Of a stretch of DNA of 64,000 bases, positions 50,540 through 58,702 are shown one piece after another. A program made the translations under genes and the position numbers. The notes beneath the pieces are model-generated. The model saw nothing but the letters and a program-made list of their open reading frames with translations. It did no database searches and was not told the DNA's origin. The stretch is taken from assembly GCF_000621605.1 (NCBI RefSeq), contig NZ_JHXX01000005.1, positions 167,113 to 231,112 of the forward strand, read 5' to 3'. Each line of letters starts with the position of its first letter. Position 1 is the first letter of the stretch. The DNA comes from Butyrivibrio sp. MC2021. GTDB lineage: Bacteria; Bacillota; Clostridia; Lachnospirales; Lachnospiraceae.

Positions 50540-51160
50540 ATGATGTCACCATATGAGAATTTAAGTGAAAGCAAATGGCTTGATAAAACAAAAGAATTGG
50601 TAGATAAGCATCCTCTTACAAAGGATGATATAGTAGAAGTTGTTTTGGATTCTTGGGAAGGAATTCTTAAAACGAAAATTGCAGGAGAGTTACAAATTGG
50701 TGTAGATATTTTCCCTTCTCCACAGATACTTGGAAACTATTTACACGAATTAATTCCAGTTTTTCTGGAAAAAAAGTATCCGGGAAAGTGGACTCGAGAT
50801 CTTGAGAAGAAAGATAAAGATTTAGTTTGCCTTACAGATTCTCAATTCTCATCGGAAATAAAAACATCCTCCAATCCAAATAATATATTTGGTAATGCTA
50901 GCTACGGACAGGAAGATAGCTCAAATGCTTCGTCAAAAACAAAGGATGGGTACTATATTGCGGTAAATTTTGAAAAGTTTAATCCGAAGAACAAAAATTT
51001 TACCCCAAGAATTAAGAAAATAAGATTTGGATGGTTAGATCATAGCGATTGGCATTCTCAAAGTGCTTCGTCAGGACAAGCAGCTACGATTAGTACAACC
51101 GTAAGAGATAATAAGCTTTTACTTATTTATGATGCTGATAGAGGTGGAAAACAATACTAG
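50540..51160 (+). CDS. Probable type II restriction endonuclease
   Basis: 206 residues, with AAGGAGAT before the ATG and 16 bp after the controller gene. The likely catalytic core is DLVCLTDSQFSSEIKTSS, with an Asp and ExK spaced as in PD-(D/E)XK nucleases. The rest is a soluble mixed alpha/beta chain (GYYIAVNFEKFNP, IRFGWLDHSDW). It is assigned by context as the cutting partner of the methylase whose gene converges on it 22 bp away. Recognition site unknown; similarity to the ScaI family is possible but not verified. Confidence 0.72.
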   Translation: MMSPYENLSESKWLDKTKELVDKHPLTKDDIVEVVLDSWEGILKTKIAGELQIGVDIFPSPQILGNYLHELIPVFLEKKYPGKWTRDLEKKDKDLVCLTDSQFSSEIKTSSNPNNIFGNASYGQEDSSNASSKTKDGYYIAVNFEKFNPKNKNFTPRIKKIRFGWLDHSDWHSQSASSGQAATISTTVRDNKLLLIYDADRGGKQY

Positions 51161-51165
51161 AGTCA

Positions 51166-51202
51166 AAATGGGAAATGTTGGTTACATTTCCCATTTCTTT
51201 TT
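51166..51202. terminator. Hairpin between the convergent nuclease and methylase genes
   Basis: AAATGGGAAATG pairs exactly with CATTTCCCATTT around a 7-nt loop, followed by CTTTTTG on the forward strand. It overlaps the end of the methylase gene and can serve both directions. Confidence 0.75.
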
Positions 51203-53419
51203 GTACAGTTCTGACCACCAGCCAGATCGTCTTTCTGTGATTGTGTATTCATCGAAGTATAGATATAGATTATCAATGCTTTTTTGAAGATCAGAAATTG
51301 AATTGCTAATGACTGAATCCAATAATATGTTGTTATGTGTACATTCACAGAAGAACTCAGAGACAAAAATATTGCTTATATCTGGTAGCGTTATTTCAGC
51401 ATCTACAGCGAGTAAACGTTTTATTATTTGTTCAGTATGGTTATACGCTGTTTTTTCAATTTCTTTATGTAAGTCTTCGGTTATGGTTACGAAAGCGTTG
51501 TTGTTTTTCTTTCTGCAAATAAGCATAATATCAAGAGCGATTGAATTCTTATTTGAGGTATGAGCTCCAGTTCTACTTTCAGCGTGAAGAGGATATGTTT
51601 TTTCCAAAATAAAACCGGCGTTATTAATGCTTTGTAAGATAGATAGCCAACTTTCAATACTGTTGTCATGGAATGAGAAAATCAGGAACCCATTATCGAA
51701 TAATACACGGTGACATTCGCTGAATACATCGGTTAACCCGTTCTCATAATCTTTTTGAGTTTTCCCTCTTGTGGAATTAACTATTATTTCATCTTCCTTA
51801 GGAGATAATGGTTGATCAAAACCTAGCTCGCTTGACAAAGAGCTTTTGCTATCCCATGAATGAAAGAAGTCTATTAATTCGGAGTACATGACATTAGCTC
51901 CGAAGGGAGGATCAGTAATAACAAGGTTTACGCTTTTATCTGGAATAAAACTCAGATGGCAAGAATTACCACAACAAATTAAAGGATTATTAACACTCAA
52001 ATCTGCATATTTTGATGTAGGTTCTGCTAAAACTGATTCATTAGTATATTTTTTTATTACTTCAATTTTGCCGTTGCGTTTTACGGTTGAAATATCATAA
52101 ATATTTGTACAGAAATCTTTCCCACGGATTATCTTATCTATTGTTTTGGTAAAATTACCTGTTCCAAGTTTAGTGCCCCAGACATTGTTTTCAACAGGCA
52201 TAGTAATCGGGACATAAGCATGATTAAAGAATATGTTGCAAATCTTATATGCATTAGCTTGGTAACGACAAAACATATTATTCATTTCCAACATACCGGA
52301 AAAAGCCAGCTGGAACCAGAACTTAATATCATTATCGTCTATTTCGTTTATTGCTTTAAGGAGAAGCCCTAAACCAAGCAGTTGTCTTTTATTGAATAGC
52401 TCGTAGAAATACTGATAGTGGTGATTAAGTATTTGGTTTGTGTTGTAACCATTAGGTATAATCTGATCAGGCGTCGGTAAAGTATCCTTAATTTCATCGT
52501 ATTTGTTGCATGCTTCATCATAAAGGGCTTGGTCTTCGTCATCAATGCGTTTGTAGTCGTGAGAATTGCACTCGGGACAATAGTATTCTATAGCCACTAA
52601 TTCTGTATCAAGCGGATATCCTTCTTCCGGGGTGTAATCGCTTATAACTTTTGATTCTCCGCATTCATCACATGTGAAAACACCGTGATTAACAAATCCC
52701 TCCTTAGGGTCATGGATTGTAAAACCACAGTCACATACAGCTTCGCCATTTTCCTTGAAATTATGCTTAATGATATTTCCGCATTTAGGACAGACTAATG
52801 TAAAAATATCTTGTTTAAGGGCTAGAACAAAGTTTGAATATAGTCTATGACTACCACAGTCTGTCTTGCTTTTGACTTTCTTAACGTGGAATGTATACAT
52901 TATATCAGCGGTTTTATTACAACACGGACATTTAGTATGCTGATAGTGCATAATGTCCTTTGCAACAGTTTTTTCAAGCAATTTCTCATATTTCTTAATT
53001 TTGCTTTTATTCAGTTCTTTTATCAAAGCCATTGTTGCGAATTTAGATAAAGGTTGAAGATCGTTACCTATTACCTTGGTATTCAATCTAAGTGCCTCAA
53101 AAATGGTAGTTCCACCACCCATGAAGGGATCGAGAATTGTGATATCTTCGAGTGACTCATCAGAAAAATCATCATAAAGATAATCCCAAATATCGGCATC
53201 GTAAGGAAGAAGACATCCAAGCATCATCATACGGAAACTACTTGTTATTCTTCGAGCAAAATATTTATGAACGAAAAAAACAGGCTTTTTACGACTGGCT
53301 TCTTTTCTGGCTGCATCATAGATTTTGTCGTATGGCAAATCTCTTAAAATGGCAGGATTGTTTATATTTTCTTTGCTTAACTTTGTTTTGGGCTTATCAA
53401 ATAGAGATAACTGTTCCAA
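51182..53419 (-). CDS. Modification DNA methyltransferase with internal zinc-ribbon region
   Basis: The best start is TTG 53419 (AUGAGGAAAUAAUU before it); earlier in-frame starts back to 53503 lie inside the upstream gene. The ~745-residue protein starts EQLSLFDKPKTK, then FFVHKYFARRITSSF and SAM-binding motif I DPFMGGGTT (near residue 100). A large middle region has Cys clusters (CPCC, CPKCG, CDECGE, CPEC) like zinc ribbons, and catalytic motif IV TDPPFG comes late (near 503). The I-target domain-IV order suggests an alpha-type amino-methyltransferase (N6-adenine or N4-cytosine). It should protect the sites cut by the nuclease. It is the third gene of a reverse operon behind an XRE regulator. 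Confidence 0.85.
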   Translation of the reverse strand: MEQLSLFDKPKTKLSKENINNPAILRDLPYDKIYDAARKEASRKKPVFFVHKYFARRITSSFRMMMLGCLLPYDADIWDYLYDDFSDESLEDITILDPFMGGGTTIFEALRLNTKVIGNDLQPLSKFATMALIKELNKSKIKKYEKLLEKTVAKDIMHYQHTKCPCCNKTADIMYTFHVKKVKSKTDCGSHRLYSNFVLALKQDIFTLVCPKCGNIIKHNFKENGEAVCDCGFTIHDPKEGFVNHGVFTCDECGESKVISDYTPEEGYPLDTELVAIEYYCPECNSHDYKRIDDEDQALYDEACNKYDEIKDTLPTPDQIIPNGYNTNQILNHHYQYFYELFNKRQLLGLGLLLKAINEIDDNDIKFWFQLAFSGMLEMNNMFCRYQANAYKICNIFFNHAYVPITMPVENNVWGTKLGTGNFTKTIDKIIRGKDFCTNIYDISTVKRNGKIEVIKKYTNESVLAEPTSKYADLSVNNPLICCGNSCHLSFIPDKSVNLVITDPPFGANVMYSELIDFFHSWDSKSSLSSELGFDQPLSPKEDEIIVNSTRGKTQKDYENGLTDVFSECHRVLFDNGFLIFSFHDNSIESWLSILQSINNAGFILEKTYPLHAESRTGAHTSNKNSIALDIMLICRKKNNNAFVTITEDLHKEIEKTAYNHTEQIIKRLLAVDAEITLPDISNIFVSEFFCECTHNNILLDSVISNSISDLQKSIDNLYLYFDEYTITERRSGWWSELYKKKWEM

Positions 53420-53444
53420 AATTATTTCCTCATTTCTTGATTTA

Positions 53445-53621
53445 TTATTCGTTGTTGCTGTGGCACCATGCATACAGTTCATTAGGATTATCAGTTGATT
53501 CAATGCAACCTAAGAGCAAATCTGTTTCACATCCATTTTCATCTATAACATTTATCACAGCTTCTTTTTTGAGTTCTAATAGTAGTTCATTTATTTTGTC
53601 GATTTTCTCTTTATGTGTCAT
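53445..53621 (-). CDS. Small unknown protein between regulator and methylase
   Basis: 58 residues from ATG 53621, which has an excellent AGGAGGAG upstream; an upstream in-frame TTG-type extension is less likely. The chain is MTHKEKIDKINELLLELKK at the start (a helix) and then ENGCETDLLLGCIESTDNPNELYAWCHSNNE. Three Cys and one His could bind metal. It overlaps the regulator's stop by 11 bp and ends 26 bp before the methylase start. Function unknown. Confidence 0.7.
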   Translation of the reverse strand: MTHKEKIDKINELLLELKKEAVINVIDENGCETDLLLGCIESTDNPNELYAWCHSNNE

Positions 53622-53943
53622 GATTATCTCCTCCTGATTCGTTTGATTTGTTAAATAGAGCAATCAAGTCATATATATAATCAACTTGTTTCGGAGATAG
53701 TGTTTTTTTAGGGATTTCATCCGTGCTAAAAGGGGCATGTTTTGTATTAGTTAATCCAAGCAGATAATCGGACGAAATATTATAATACATGCATAGACGC
53801 TTTAGCATTTCTTCATTCGGGAAACGACTGTCACTCTCATATTGGGAAATAGCAGTAATAGAGATACCTATATCATCTGCGACTTCTTTTTGGGAAGAGT
53901 TACGTTCTATTCTCAATTCTTTTAATCTGCTTCCAAAAGACAT
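53611..53943 (-). CDS. XRE-family transcriptional regulator (second repressor)
   Basis: ATG 53943 has GGAGGTAAGACT upstream. The 110-residue protein has an XRE domain (FGSRLKELRIERNSSQKEVADDIGISITAISQYESDSRFPNEEMLKRLCMYYNISSDYLLG) and a short C-terminal helix. It resembles phage and ICE repressors. The operator-like words TTCTCAGAA (53978) and TTCTCAAATTGAGAA (54000-54014) sit just upstream. It heads an operon with the small protein and the methylase, so it probably sets methylase levels. Confidence 0.85.
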   Translation of the reverse strand: MSFGSRLKELRIERNSSQKEVADDIGISITAISQYESDSRFPNEEMLKRLCMYYNISSDYLLGLTNTKHAPFSTDEIPKKTLSPKQVDYIYDLIALFNKSNESGGDNHDT

Positions 53944-53977
53944 AGTCTTACCTCCGAGAATATATCTTAACACATTA

Positions 53978-54014
53978 TTCTCAGAATGAAAAGAGAAAAT
54001 TCTCAAATTGAGAA
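53978..54014 (-). promoter_or_regulatory. Operator-like repeats upstream of the second XRE regulator
   Basis: TTCTCAGAA at 53978-53986 and TTCTCAAATTGAGAA at 54000-54014 share the half-site TTCTCA and its complement. They overlap the expected promoter of the regulator gene. Confidence 0.5.
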
Positions 54015-54015
54015 A

Positions 54016-54618
54016 TTAGTTAGTTTCATCGGAAGGGTAGTCTGAGTATAAAGCGGCATCTATAACCTGATGCAAGTATTTCTCTTTTTCAACAGTATTG
54101 GTCACTATCTCAATAAAATTGTTTCTTGGGATAAGAACATACTCTTTGGGATCAGGTTCAGCCTCATATAGTTCTTTGAGAGATTCTTTCTCATTTTCAA
54201 AAGATGATATTCCATCATCAGTCACCTTTTTTACCTTATACAATTCGATTAAAAGATCAACGATATTCTTATCTATAGTTAGGTGTAAGTATTCATTAGA
54301 ATCGCTCTTTAGAACATTCCAATCATCAATAACATTCATAAAGCTTTCTATTTTTGCTTCAAAAGTATCAAATATACAATCAGACTCCATTTTAAGATAC
54401 GCCGGATTTATATTGTATTTTTGATGTAAAGCCTTGATAAGTTCATCAGGAATGTTTTTTCTTTTACCTGATTTAATACTTGAAAAGTATGTTTCATCAG
54501 TAATAAAGCTCAGGTCTAGTTCATCCATTATTCTACGCTGTGAAACACCTTTGTTTTTAAGTGCTTTTAGAACAGTAGAAAAACGAGTATTAAGTGTATC
54601 TGCATTCTTATTCGACAT
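54016..54618 (-). CDS. Helix-turn-helix regulator with unknown C-terminal domain
   Basis: 200 residues. The ATG at 54618 has CCGGAGGTG upstream. The N-terminal ~70 residues contain an HTH-like segment (LKALKNKGVSQRRIMDELDLSFITDETYFSSIKSGKRKNIPDELIKALHQKY). The C-terminal part is helical and acidic (KIESFMNVIDDWNVL, YEAEPDPKEYVLI) with no known catalytic motif; it may sense a signal. It is divergent from the replication and transfer genes and is the likely master repressor of the element. Confidence 0.75.
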   Translation of the reverse strand: MSNKNADTLNTRFSTVLKALKNKGVSQRRIMDELDLSFITDETYFSSIKSGKRKNIPDELIKALHQKYNINPAYLKMESDCIFDTFEAKIESFMNVIDDWNVLKSDSNEYLHLTIDKNIVDLLIELYKVKKVTDDGISSFENEKESLKELYEAEPDPKEYVLIPRNNFIEIVTNTVEKEKYLHQVIDAALYSDYPSDETN

Positions 54619-54639
54619 TTTCTTTCACCTCCGGAAAAC

Positions 54640-54671
54640 ATTATAACACAAAAACTTGGAAAAAACTTGGA
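54640..54671. promoter_or_regulatory. Divergent control region with two AAAACTTGGA direct repeats
   Basis: AAAACTTGGA occurs at 54651-54660 and 54662-54671. On the reverse strand an extended -10, TGTTATAAT, lies next to it at 54648-54640. The repeats are probably operators between the repressor gene and the transfer genes. The remaining bases to 54836 show no convincing gene. Confidence 0.5.
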
Positions 54672-54836
54672 GAATTCCCAGAGGGGTAAATTCAAGCAAA
54701 ATAAAAAAAGAAGTATCCTTAATTCGTAATCGAGATTACAAGGAACAGCCTTCTATAGCATGCAAGGGAAGGCGAAACAACAGATTATGTTTGGTGCTAA
54801 TAAAGAGGCACCAGAAAGATTACGAGGTATATAAAA

Positions 54837-55181
54837 ATGAAAAAATTAACAATGTTTACTTATTTTGATTTTGAAGGGTTTATGAAAGGTAAAACATTAA
54901 TGTGTACTGGTGTTACACCGTGGAAAGATCATGAAACTGGAGCTATTCTTGGCACAAAAGTGGAGACAGCGATCTTTAAGGATAAAACCAATTATGGTCC
55001 TTCAAAAGATGGATCACAGGTTACTAATCTTTTAGAGAAGATCACTTTTAAAGTGTCTAAGCAGATTGATGTACCTACGGGTGTTGAGGTAGTTCCTGTA
55101 AACCCGTTTGCAAAGGTTTATGGCGAATACAATGACAAGCTCAGTGTAACAGCAGATGATGTTCAGGTGGTAACTAAGTAA
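54837..55181 (+). CDS. Unknown accessory protein upstream of the Rep gene
   Basis: 114 residues. MKKLTMFTYFDFEGFMKG at the start, then a beta-rich chain: VTPWKDHETGAILGTKVETAIFKDK, QVTNLLEKITFKVSK and VVPVNPFAKVYGEYNDKLSVTADDVQVV. Genes of this kind commonly precede Rep_2 or MobT-type initiators in Firmicute integrative elements, suggesting an accessory role in replication or transfer, possibly DNA binding. No family can be named with certainty. GAGGTATATAAAA precedes the ATG. Confidence 0.7.
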   Translation: MKKLTMFTYFDFEGFMKGKTLMCTGVTPWKDHETGAILGTKVETAIFKDKTNYGPSKDGSQVTNLLEKITFKVSKQIDVPTGVEVVPVNPFAKVYGEYNDKLSVTADDVQVVTK

Positions 55182-55191
55182 CAAAACAGGT

Positions 55192-55231
55192 GCGGTGGCT
55201 AGTCGCCGTAGGCGATGAAGCCACTGCATTT
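55192..55231 (+). terminator. Terminator-like hairpin before the Rep gene
   Basis: TGCGGTGGCT pairs with AGCCACTGCA, with GTCGCC and GGCGAT pairing inside, then TTTTTT. It is the first of three adjacent hairpins. Confidence 0.7.
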
Positions 55232-55237
55232 TTTGAG

Positions 55238-55289
55238 ACAAGGGTGTGCCACTACGACACACACCCTTGTGATCATTGTTCAATGATCG
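55238..55289 (+). promoter_or_regulatory. Candidate double-strand origin / nick site for the Rep protein
   Basis: ACAAGGGTGTG (55238-55248) pairs perfectly with CACACCCTTGT (55260-55270). The 11-nt loop CCACTACGACA contains ACTACGAC, matching the pMV158-family nick sequence TACTACG/AC at all but the first base. A second hairpin follows: GATCATTG with CAATGATC (55271-55288). Nicking would be expected between G 55256 and A 55257. Confidence 0.7.
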
Positions 55290-55300
55290 GAGGGAAGACA

Positions 55301-55882
55301 ATGCAAGAAAGAACAAGAAATTTTGCGACTGTCGTATATCCGGAATCAGCTTCTGAAGATTGGAAACGTACTTTAGAAGAGCATTGCGTACCGGCATTTA
55401 TATCGCCTCTTCACGATAAGGATATTGATGATGAAGGCAAAATGAAAAAAGAACATTATCATGTGATGATTATGTTTGAAGGTTGTAAAACGAAAGATCA
55501 GGCAAAAGAAATATTCGATTCAATAGGCGGAGTAGGTGTAGAGGTGGTAAAAAACTCGAAAGCCTATAGTAGATACCTTTGCCATTTGGATAACAAGGAT
55601 AAAGCTCAATACGATGTGAATGACGTTATTTCGTTATCAGGTGCTGATTACAATACGATGATTTCTCTTGCAAGAGACAAGTACACAGCCATTGGAGAAA
55701 TGATAGAGTTCTGCCTTGTAAATGATATGGTTTCTTATGCAATGCTTTTACTTTATGCAAAAAAGAATCGTTTCGATTGGTTCAAGGTTTTATGCGACAG
55801 TGGCACTTTAACAATTGTGCAGTTTCTTAAATCAAGAAGCTGGGAAATAGAAAAGTACGGAGGAAAAAAAGAGAATGAATAA
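55301..55882 (+). CDS. Rep_2-type rolling-circle replication initiator, probable relaxase of the element
   Basis: ATG 55301 has CGGAGGGAAG upstream. The 193-residue protein reads TRNFATVVYPESA, then the HUH metal motif in KEHYHVMIMFEG and a catalytic-tyrosine region KAYSRYLCHLDN. This is the layout of pMV158/Rep_2 initiators. It should nick the hairpin loop just upstream and start rolling-circle replication or transfer. Rep-type relaxases of this sort are known in streptococcal mobilizable elements. Its last bases overlap the start of the FtsK-like gene (ATGA overlap), tying initiator and coupling protein together. Confidence 0.85.
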   Translation: MQERTRNFATVVYPESASEDWKRTLEEHCVPAFISPLHDKDIDDEGKMKKEHYHVMIMFEGCKTKDQAKEIFDSIGGVGVEVVKNSKAYSRYLCHLDNKDKAQYDVNDVISLSGADYNTMISLARDKYTAIGEMIEFCLVNDMVSYAMLLLYAKKNRFDWFKVLCDSGTLTIVQFLKSRSWEIEKYGGKKENE

Positions 55883-57140
55883 TCAGAGGCTTAAAGCAGG
55901 AGCAAGACGTATCAAGAAAAAGAAAGCCCTTATCTTAATCCCTGTGTTGTATTTGGCTTTAATGATTGTAGCAATGCTTTCGTTGAGGATTCTTTTGCAG
56001 AAAATGGGAAGTCCGTATTCTGGAAAGGTATTTAAGATCGTGTTATATGTTTTCACTGCGGAAATGATCTTTGTAGGAGTGTTCGGGATCATACAGTTTC
56101 TTGGAAAGCCGTTTGGAAGTAAGAAGATTGAAGGTGAACTTCTGGACATAGGATTTACTGATAATGAAGGTGAATCTCCTATGCTTATTTCAAGAACCAA
56201 AGATAAAAACGGAATGATTTATGAGTTTTACTCTCCAAGAATTCCTTTTATAAGGTATGAAGATCACATTGCAGAAATAGAGACAGCTTTGAATATTAAG
56301 ATTGTCGATGTATTACCCGGAAAAGATAAGCAACATACAGTTATTAAGGCAGTAAATGGCAATGGAGGAAAGAAAAATATGATTTTGTGGAATGATGAAT
56401 ATTTAAGTAATGATGATTTTGTTCTGGTACTCGGAGAAAGCTATTTTGGTATTGAGAGTATTGATATCTCGACAACGCCTCATTTACTTATTGGAGGCGG
56501 ATCGGGATCAGGTAAATCAAAGTTGTTAAAACTTCTGCTTATGGAGGCAAAAAAGAAAAATGCGATTATCTATCTTTCAGATTTCAAGGGCGGATTAGAT
56601 TATCCGGCTATTTGGCATAAAGCTTGTCATATTATTACCGAACCGGAGGAACTTGATAATCAGCTTGAAAGAATCTTGCAGATAATGGAAGAAAGGAAGC
56701 ATTTGCTCGTTGATGCAGGAACTCCAAATATAGCAGAGTATAACAAAAAAACGGGATCGGATTTGTGTAGGATTATTGTAGCATGTGATGAGATTGCGGA
56801 GGTTCTTGATAAGACTGGACTTGATAAAGATCAGAAGGCTTTGGTAGGTCAGATTGAGAGCAAGTTCTCAACAATAGCTCGCCTGGGAAGAGCCTTTGGA
56901 ATCCACCTCATGTTTGCTACCCAGAGACCGGATGCAGATGTATTAAAAGGTCAGATCAAGAATAATATCGGGTACAGAATATGTGGTAGAGCTGATAAAG
57001 TGCTTTCGCAGATCATTCTTGATAACTCAGAGGGTGCGGAAAAAATATCTCCTAACGATCAGGGAATGTTTTTGACAAATACCGGAGTGCTGTTCAAAGC
57101 GTATTATGTTGAAGATGATTGCTTAAAAGGAGTTGATTAG
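55875..57140 (+). CDS. FtsK/SpoIIIE-type coupling protein (TcpA-like)
   Basis: 421 residues. Two N-terminal transmembrane helices (about 15-37 and 50-75) precede an ATPase domain: Walker A GGGSGSGKSK near 210, Walker B-like CRIIVACDEIAEV, and FATQRPDADVLKGQIKNNIGYRICGRADK near the end, typical of FtsK/HerA ATPases. In elements with Rep-type relaxases such proteins deliver the nicked DNA to a conjugation channel. CGGAGG precedes the ATG. No channel genes are encoded here. Confidence 0.88.
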   Translation: MNNQRLKAGARRIKKKKALILIPVLYLALMIVAMLSLRILLQKMGSPYSGKVFKIVLYVFTAEMIFVGVFGIIQFLGKPFGSKKIEGELLDIGFTDNEGESPMLISRTKDKNGMIYEFYSPRIPFIRYEDHIAEIETALNIKIVDVLPGKDKQHTVIKAVNGNGGKKNMILWNDEYLSNDDFVLVLGESYFGIESIDISTTPHLLIGGGSGSGKSKLLKLLLMEAKKKNAIIYLSDFKGGLDYPAIWHKACHIITEPEELDNQLERILQIMEERKHLLVDAGTPNIAEYNKKTGSDLCRIIVACDEIAEVLDKTGLDKDQKALVGQIESKFSTIARLGRAFGIHLMFATQRPDADVLKGQIKNNIGYRICGRADKVLSQIILDNSEGAEKISPNDQGMFLTNTGVLFKAYYVEDDCLKGVD

Positions 57141-57141
57141 G

Positions 57142-57336
57142 ATGGAGAAACTGGAGATTAAAGACAAGCCGACACTTACAATTGAAGAAGCTGCTTGCCT
57201 GTATAATATTGGCGAGCATAAGTTAAGAGAATTAACTGATTCAGATAATTGTAATTTCGTTCTGTATGTTGGTCGTAAAAGGCTCATTAAGAGAAAACAG
57301 TTCGATGATTATATATCAAAATCATTTTCAATTTAG
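57142..57336 (+). CDS. Excisionase (Xis)
   Basis: 64 residues from ATG 57142, with AAGGAG 9 bp upstream and the FtsK-like stop adjacent (57140). The winged-helix/MerR-like signature is TLTIEEAACLYNIGEHKLRELT followed by YVGRKRLIKRKQFDDYI, as in Tn916-type Xis. It should bend DNA at the ends and direct the integrase to excision. Position immediately before int supports this. Confidence 0.88.
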   Translation: MEKLEIKDKPTLTIEEAACLYNIGEHKLRELTDSDNCNFVLYVGRKRLIKRKQFDDYISKSFSI

Positions 57337-57411
57337 AGTGTTGGAAGAAAGCTGATGTGCTATAATGATGGCAGTCAGCTTTCTGTCATTTATGAGAAAG
57401 GAGATATCAAA

Positions 57412-58647
57412 ATGGCAGAGAGAAGAAAAGACTCTAAGGGCAGAGTGCTTAAAGAAAACGAAGTACAGAGAAGTGACGGATCGTATATGTACCGTTGGAG
57501 GACAGCGGATCATGAGAGGCATACGATTTATGCTCCGACTCTTGATGAACTTAGGGAGAAGGAACAGAAGGTCTTAAGGGATAAGAGCGATGGAATTAAG
57601 ACCGGATCAAAATCAACTCTTAATGATGTATATGATCTGTGGGTACAGCTCAAAAAGGGATTGAAAGATAATACCTTTATGAACTACCAGTATATGTACG
57701 AGCAATTCTGTAGGGACGATATCGGACAGCTTAAGATCGTAACCTTGAAGAGATCAGATATCAGAAGGTTCTATAATAGACTGATAGATGAGAGGTGCTT
57801 AAAGATCGCTACCGTAGATAATATTCATACGGTATTGCATCAGGTTTTAGATGTAGCTGTTGAAGATGGATATCTCAGAAACAATATTTCTGATAATGCA
57901 CTTAAAGAATTAAAGCAGTCAAGGAATCTCTTTACAGAGAAAAGAAAAGCTTTGACGGTGCAGGAACAGGAATTGTTTGTTAACTTCCTCAAGAATAATG
58001 CTCAGTATAATCACTGGTACCCGATCTTTACTTTGATGTTGGGAACTGGTTTGCGTGTTGGTGAGGCGGTAGGACTTCGTTGGGAAGATGTTGATTTTGA
58101 GAATAATTCTATCAGCATCAATCATACGTTGATTTACTATAATCATGCAGAAGGTGGATGTTACTTTGGGGTAAATACGCCTAAGACAAAAGCCGGAGAA
58201 CGTACAATTCCTATCATTGAAAGTGTAAAAGAGGCACTTGAACAGGAAAAGGAGTATCAGAGATTAGCAGGAATTAAGTGTACTGCAAGAGTGGATGGAT
58301 TTACCAACTTTATTTTTGTGAATAGATTCGGTAATGTTCAGCATCAGGGAACGTTAAACAAGGCTCTTCGTAGGATCATTAGGGACTGCAATCAAGAGGT
58401 GCTTGATAAAGCAAAGGATAATGAAAACATGATCCTGCTTCCTAAGTTTTCCTGTCATACTTTAAGGCATACGTTTACAACACGCCTTTGTGAGTCCGGT
58501 ATCAATATCAAGGTGATCCAGTCGGTTCTTGGTCATTCGGATATCAGCACAACATTAGATATCTATGCGGATGTAACCAAAGATTTAAAGAGAGCTGAAA
58601 TGGAGCATTTTGATGATTTTATGAAGAAAAAGAAGAATGCGGTCTAA
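57412..58647 (+). CDS. Tyrosine-type site-specific integrase
   Basis: ATG 57412 follows GAAAGGAGATATC; an in-frame start at 57355 has no ribosome site. The 411-residue protein has an N-terminal arm-binding domain (SYMYRWRTADHERHTIYA), a SAM-like core-binding domain and a catalytic domain with TGLRVGEAVGLRW (Arg ~213), HTLRHTF (348-354), LGHSDISTTLDIYADV (His and catalytic Tyr ~384). It is closest to Tn916-type integrases and should insert and excise the element. An extended -10 (TGCTATAAT) lies at 57357-57365. Right-end arm sites start 2 bp after its stop codon. Confidence 0.95.
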   Translation: MAERRKDSKGRVLKENEVQRSDGSYMYRWRTADHERHTIYAPTLDELREKEQKVLRDKSDGIKTGSKSTLNDVYDLWVQLKKGLKDNTFMNYQYMYEQFCRDDIGQLKIVTLKRSDIRRFYNRLIDERCLKIATVDNIHTVLHQVLDVAVEDGYLRNNISDNALKELKQSRNLFTEKRKALTVQEQELFVNFLKNNAQYNHWYPIFTLMLGTGLRVGEAVGLRWEDVDFENNSISINHTLIYYNHAEGGCYFGVNTPKTKAGERTIPIIESVKEALEQEKEYQRLAGIKCTARVDGFTNFIFVNRFGNVQHQGTLNKALRRIIRDCNQEVLDKAKDNENMILLPKFSCHTLRHTFTTRLCESGINIKVIQSVLGHSDISTTLDIYADVTKDLKRAEMEHFDDFMKKKKNAV

Positions 58648-58648
58648 T

Positions 58649-58702
58649 ACACCCAGTTTACACCCGACATACACCCAATTTGTGAAAATAGGTGTAAATT
58701 TT
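58649..58702. repeat. Right-end integrase arm-type repeats
   Basis: ACACCC occurs at 58649, 58660 and 58671, an exact 11-bp period, and an inverted GGTGTAAATT follows at 58691. The first 17 bases repeat the left-end word. Confidence 0.7.

Larger units (their letters stand above)
50120..58702 (+). mobile_element. Integrative mobilizable element carrying a restriction-modification system
   Basis: The region between lysS and the next module is AT-rich and has its own gene order: R-M genes, two XRE repressors, an unknown gene, a Rep_2-type initiator, an FtsK/TcpA-like protein, Xis and a tyrosine integrase at the right end. Both ends contain the same 17-bp word ACACCCAGTTTACACCC (50155-50171 and 58649-58665) within clusters of ACACCC/GGTGT arm-type sites. 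There are no conjugation (type IV secretion) genes, so it would rely on a helper element. The exact att core is not resolved; a 7-bp CAGTAAG at 50101 and 58737 is a weak candidate. Confidence 0.8.
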
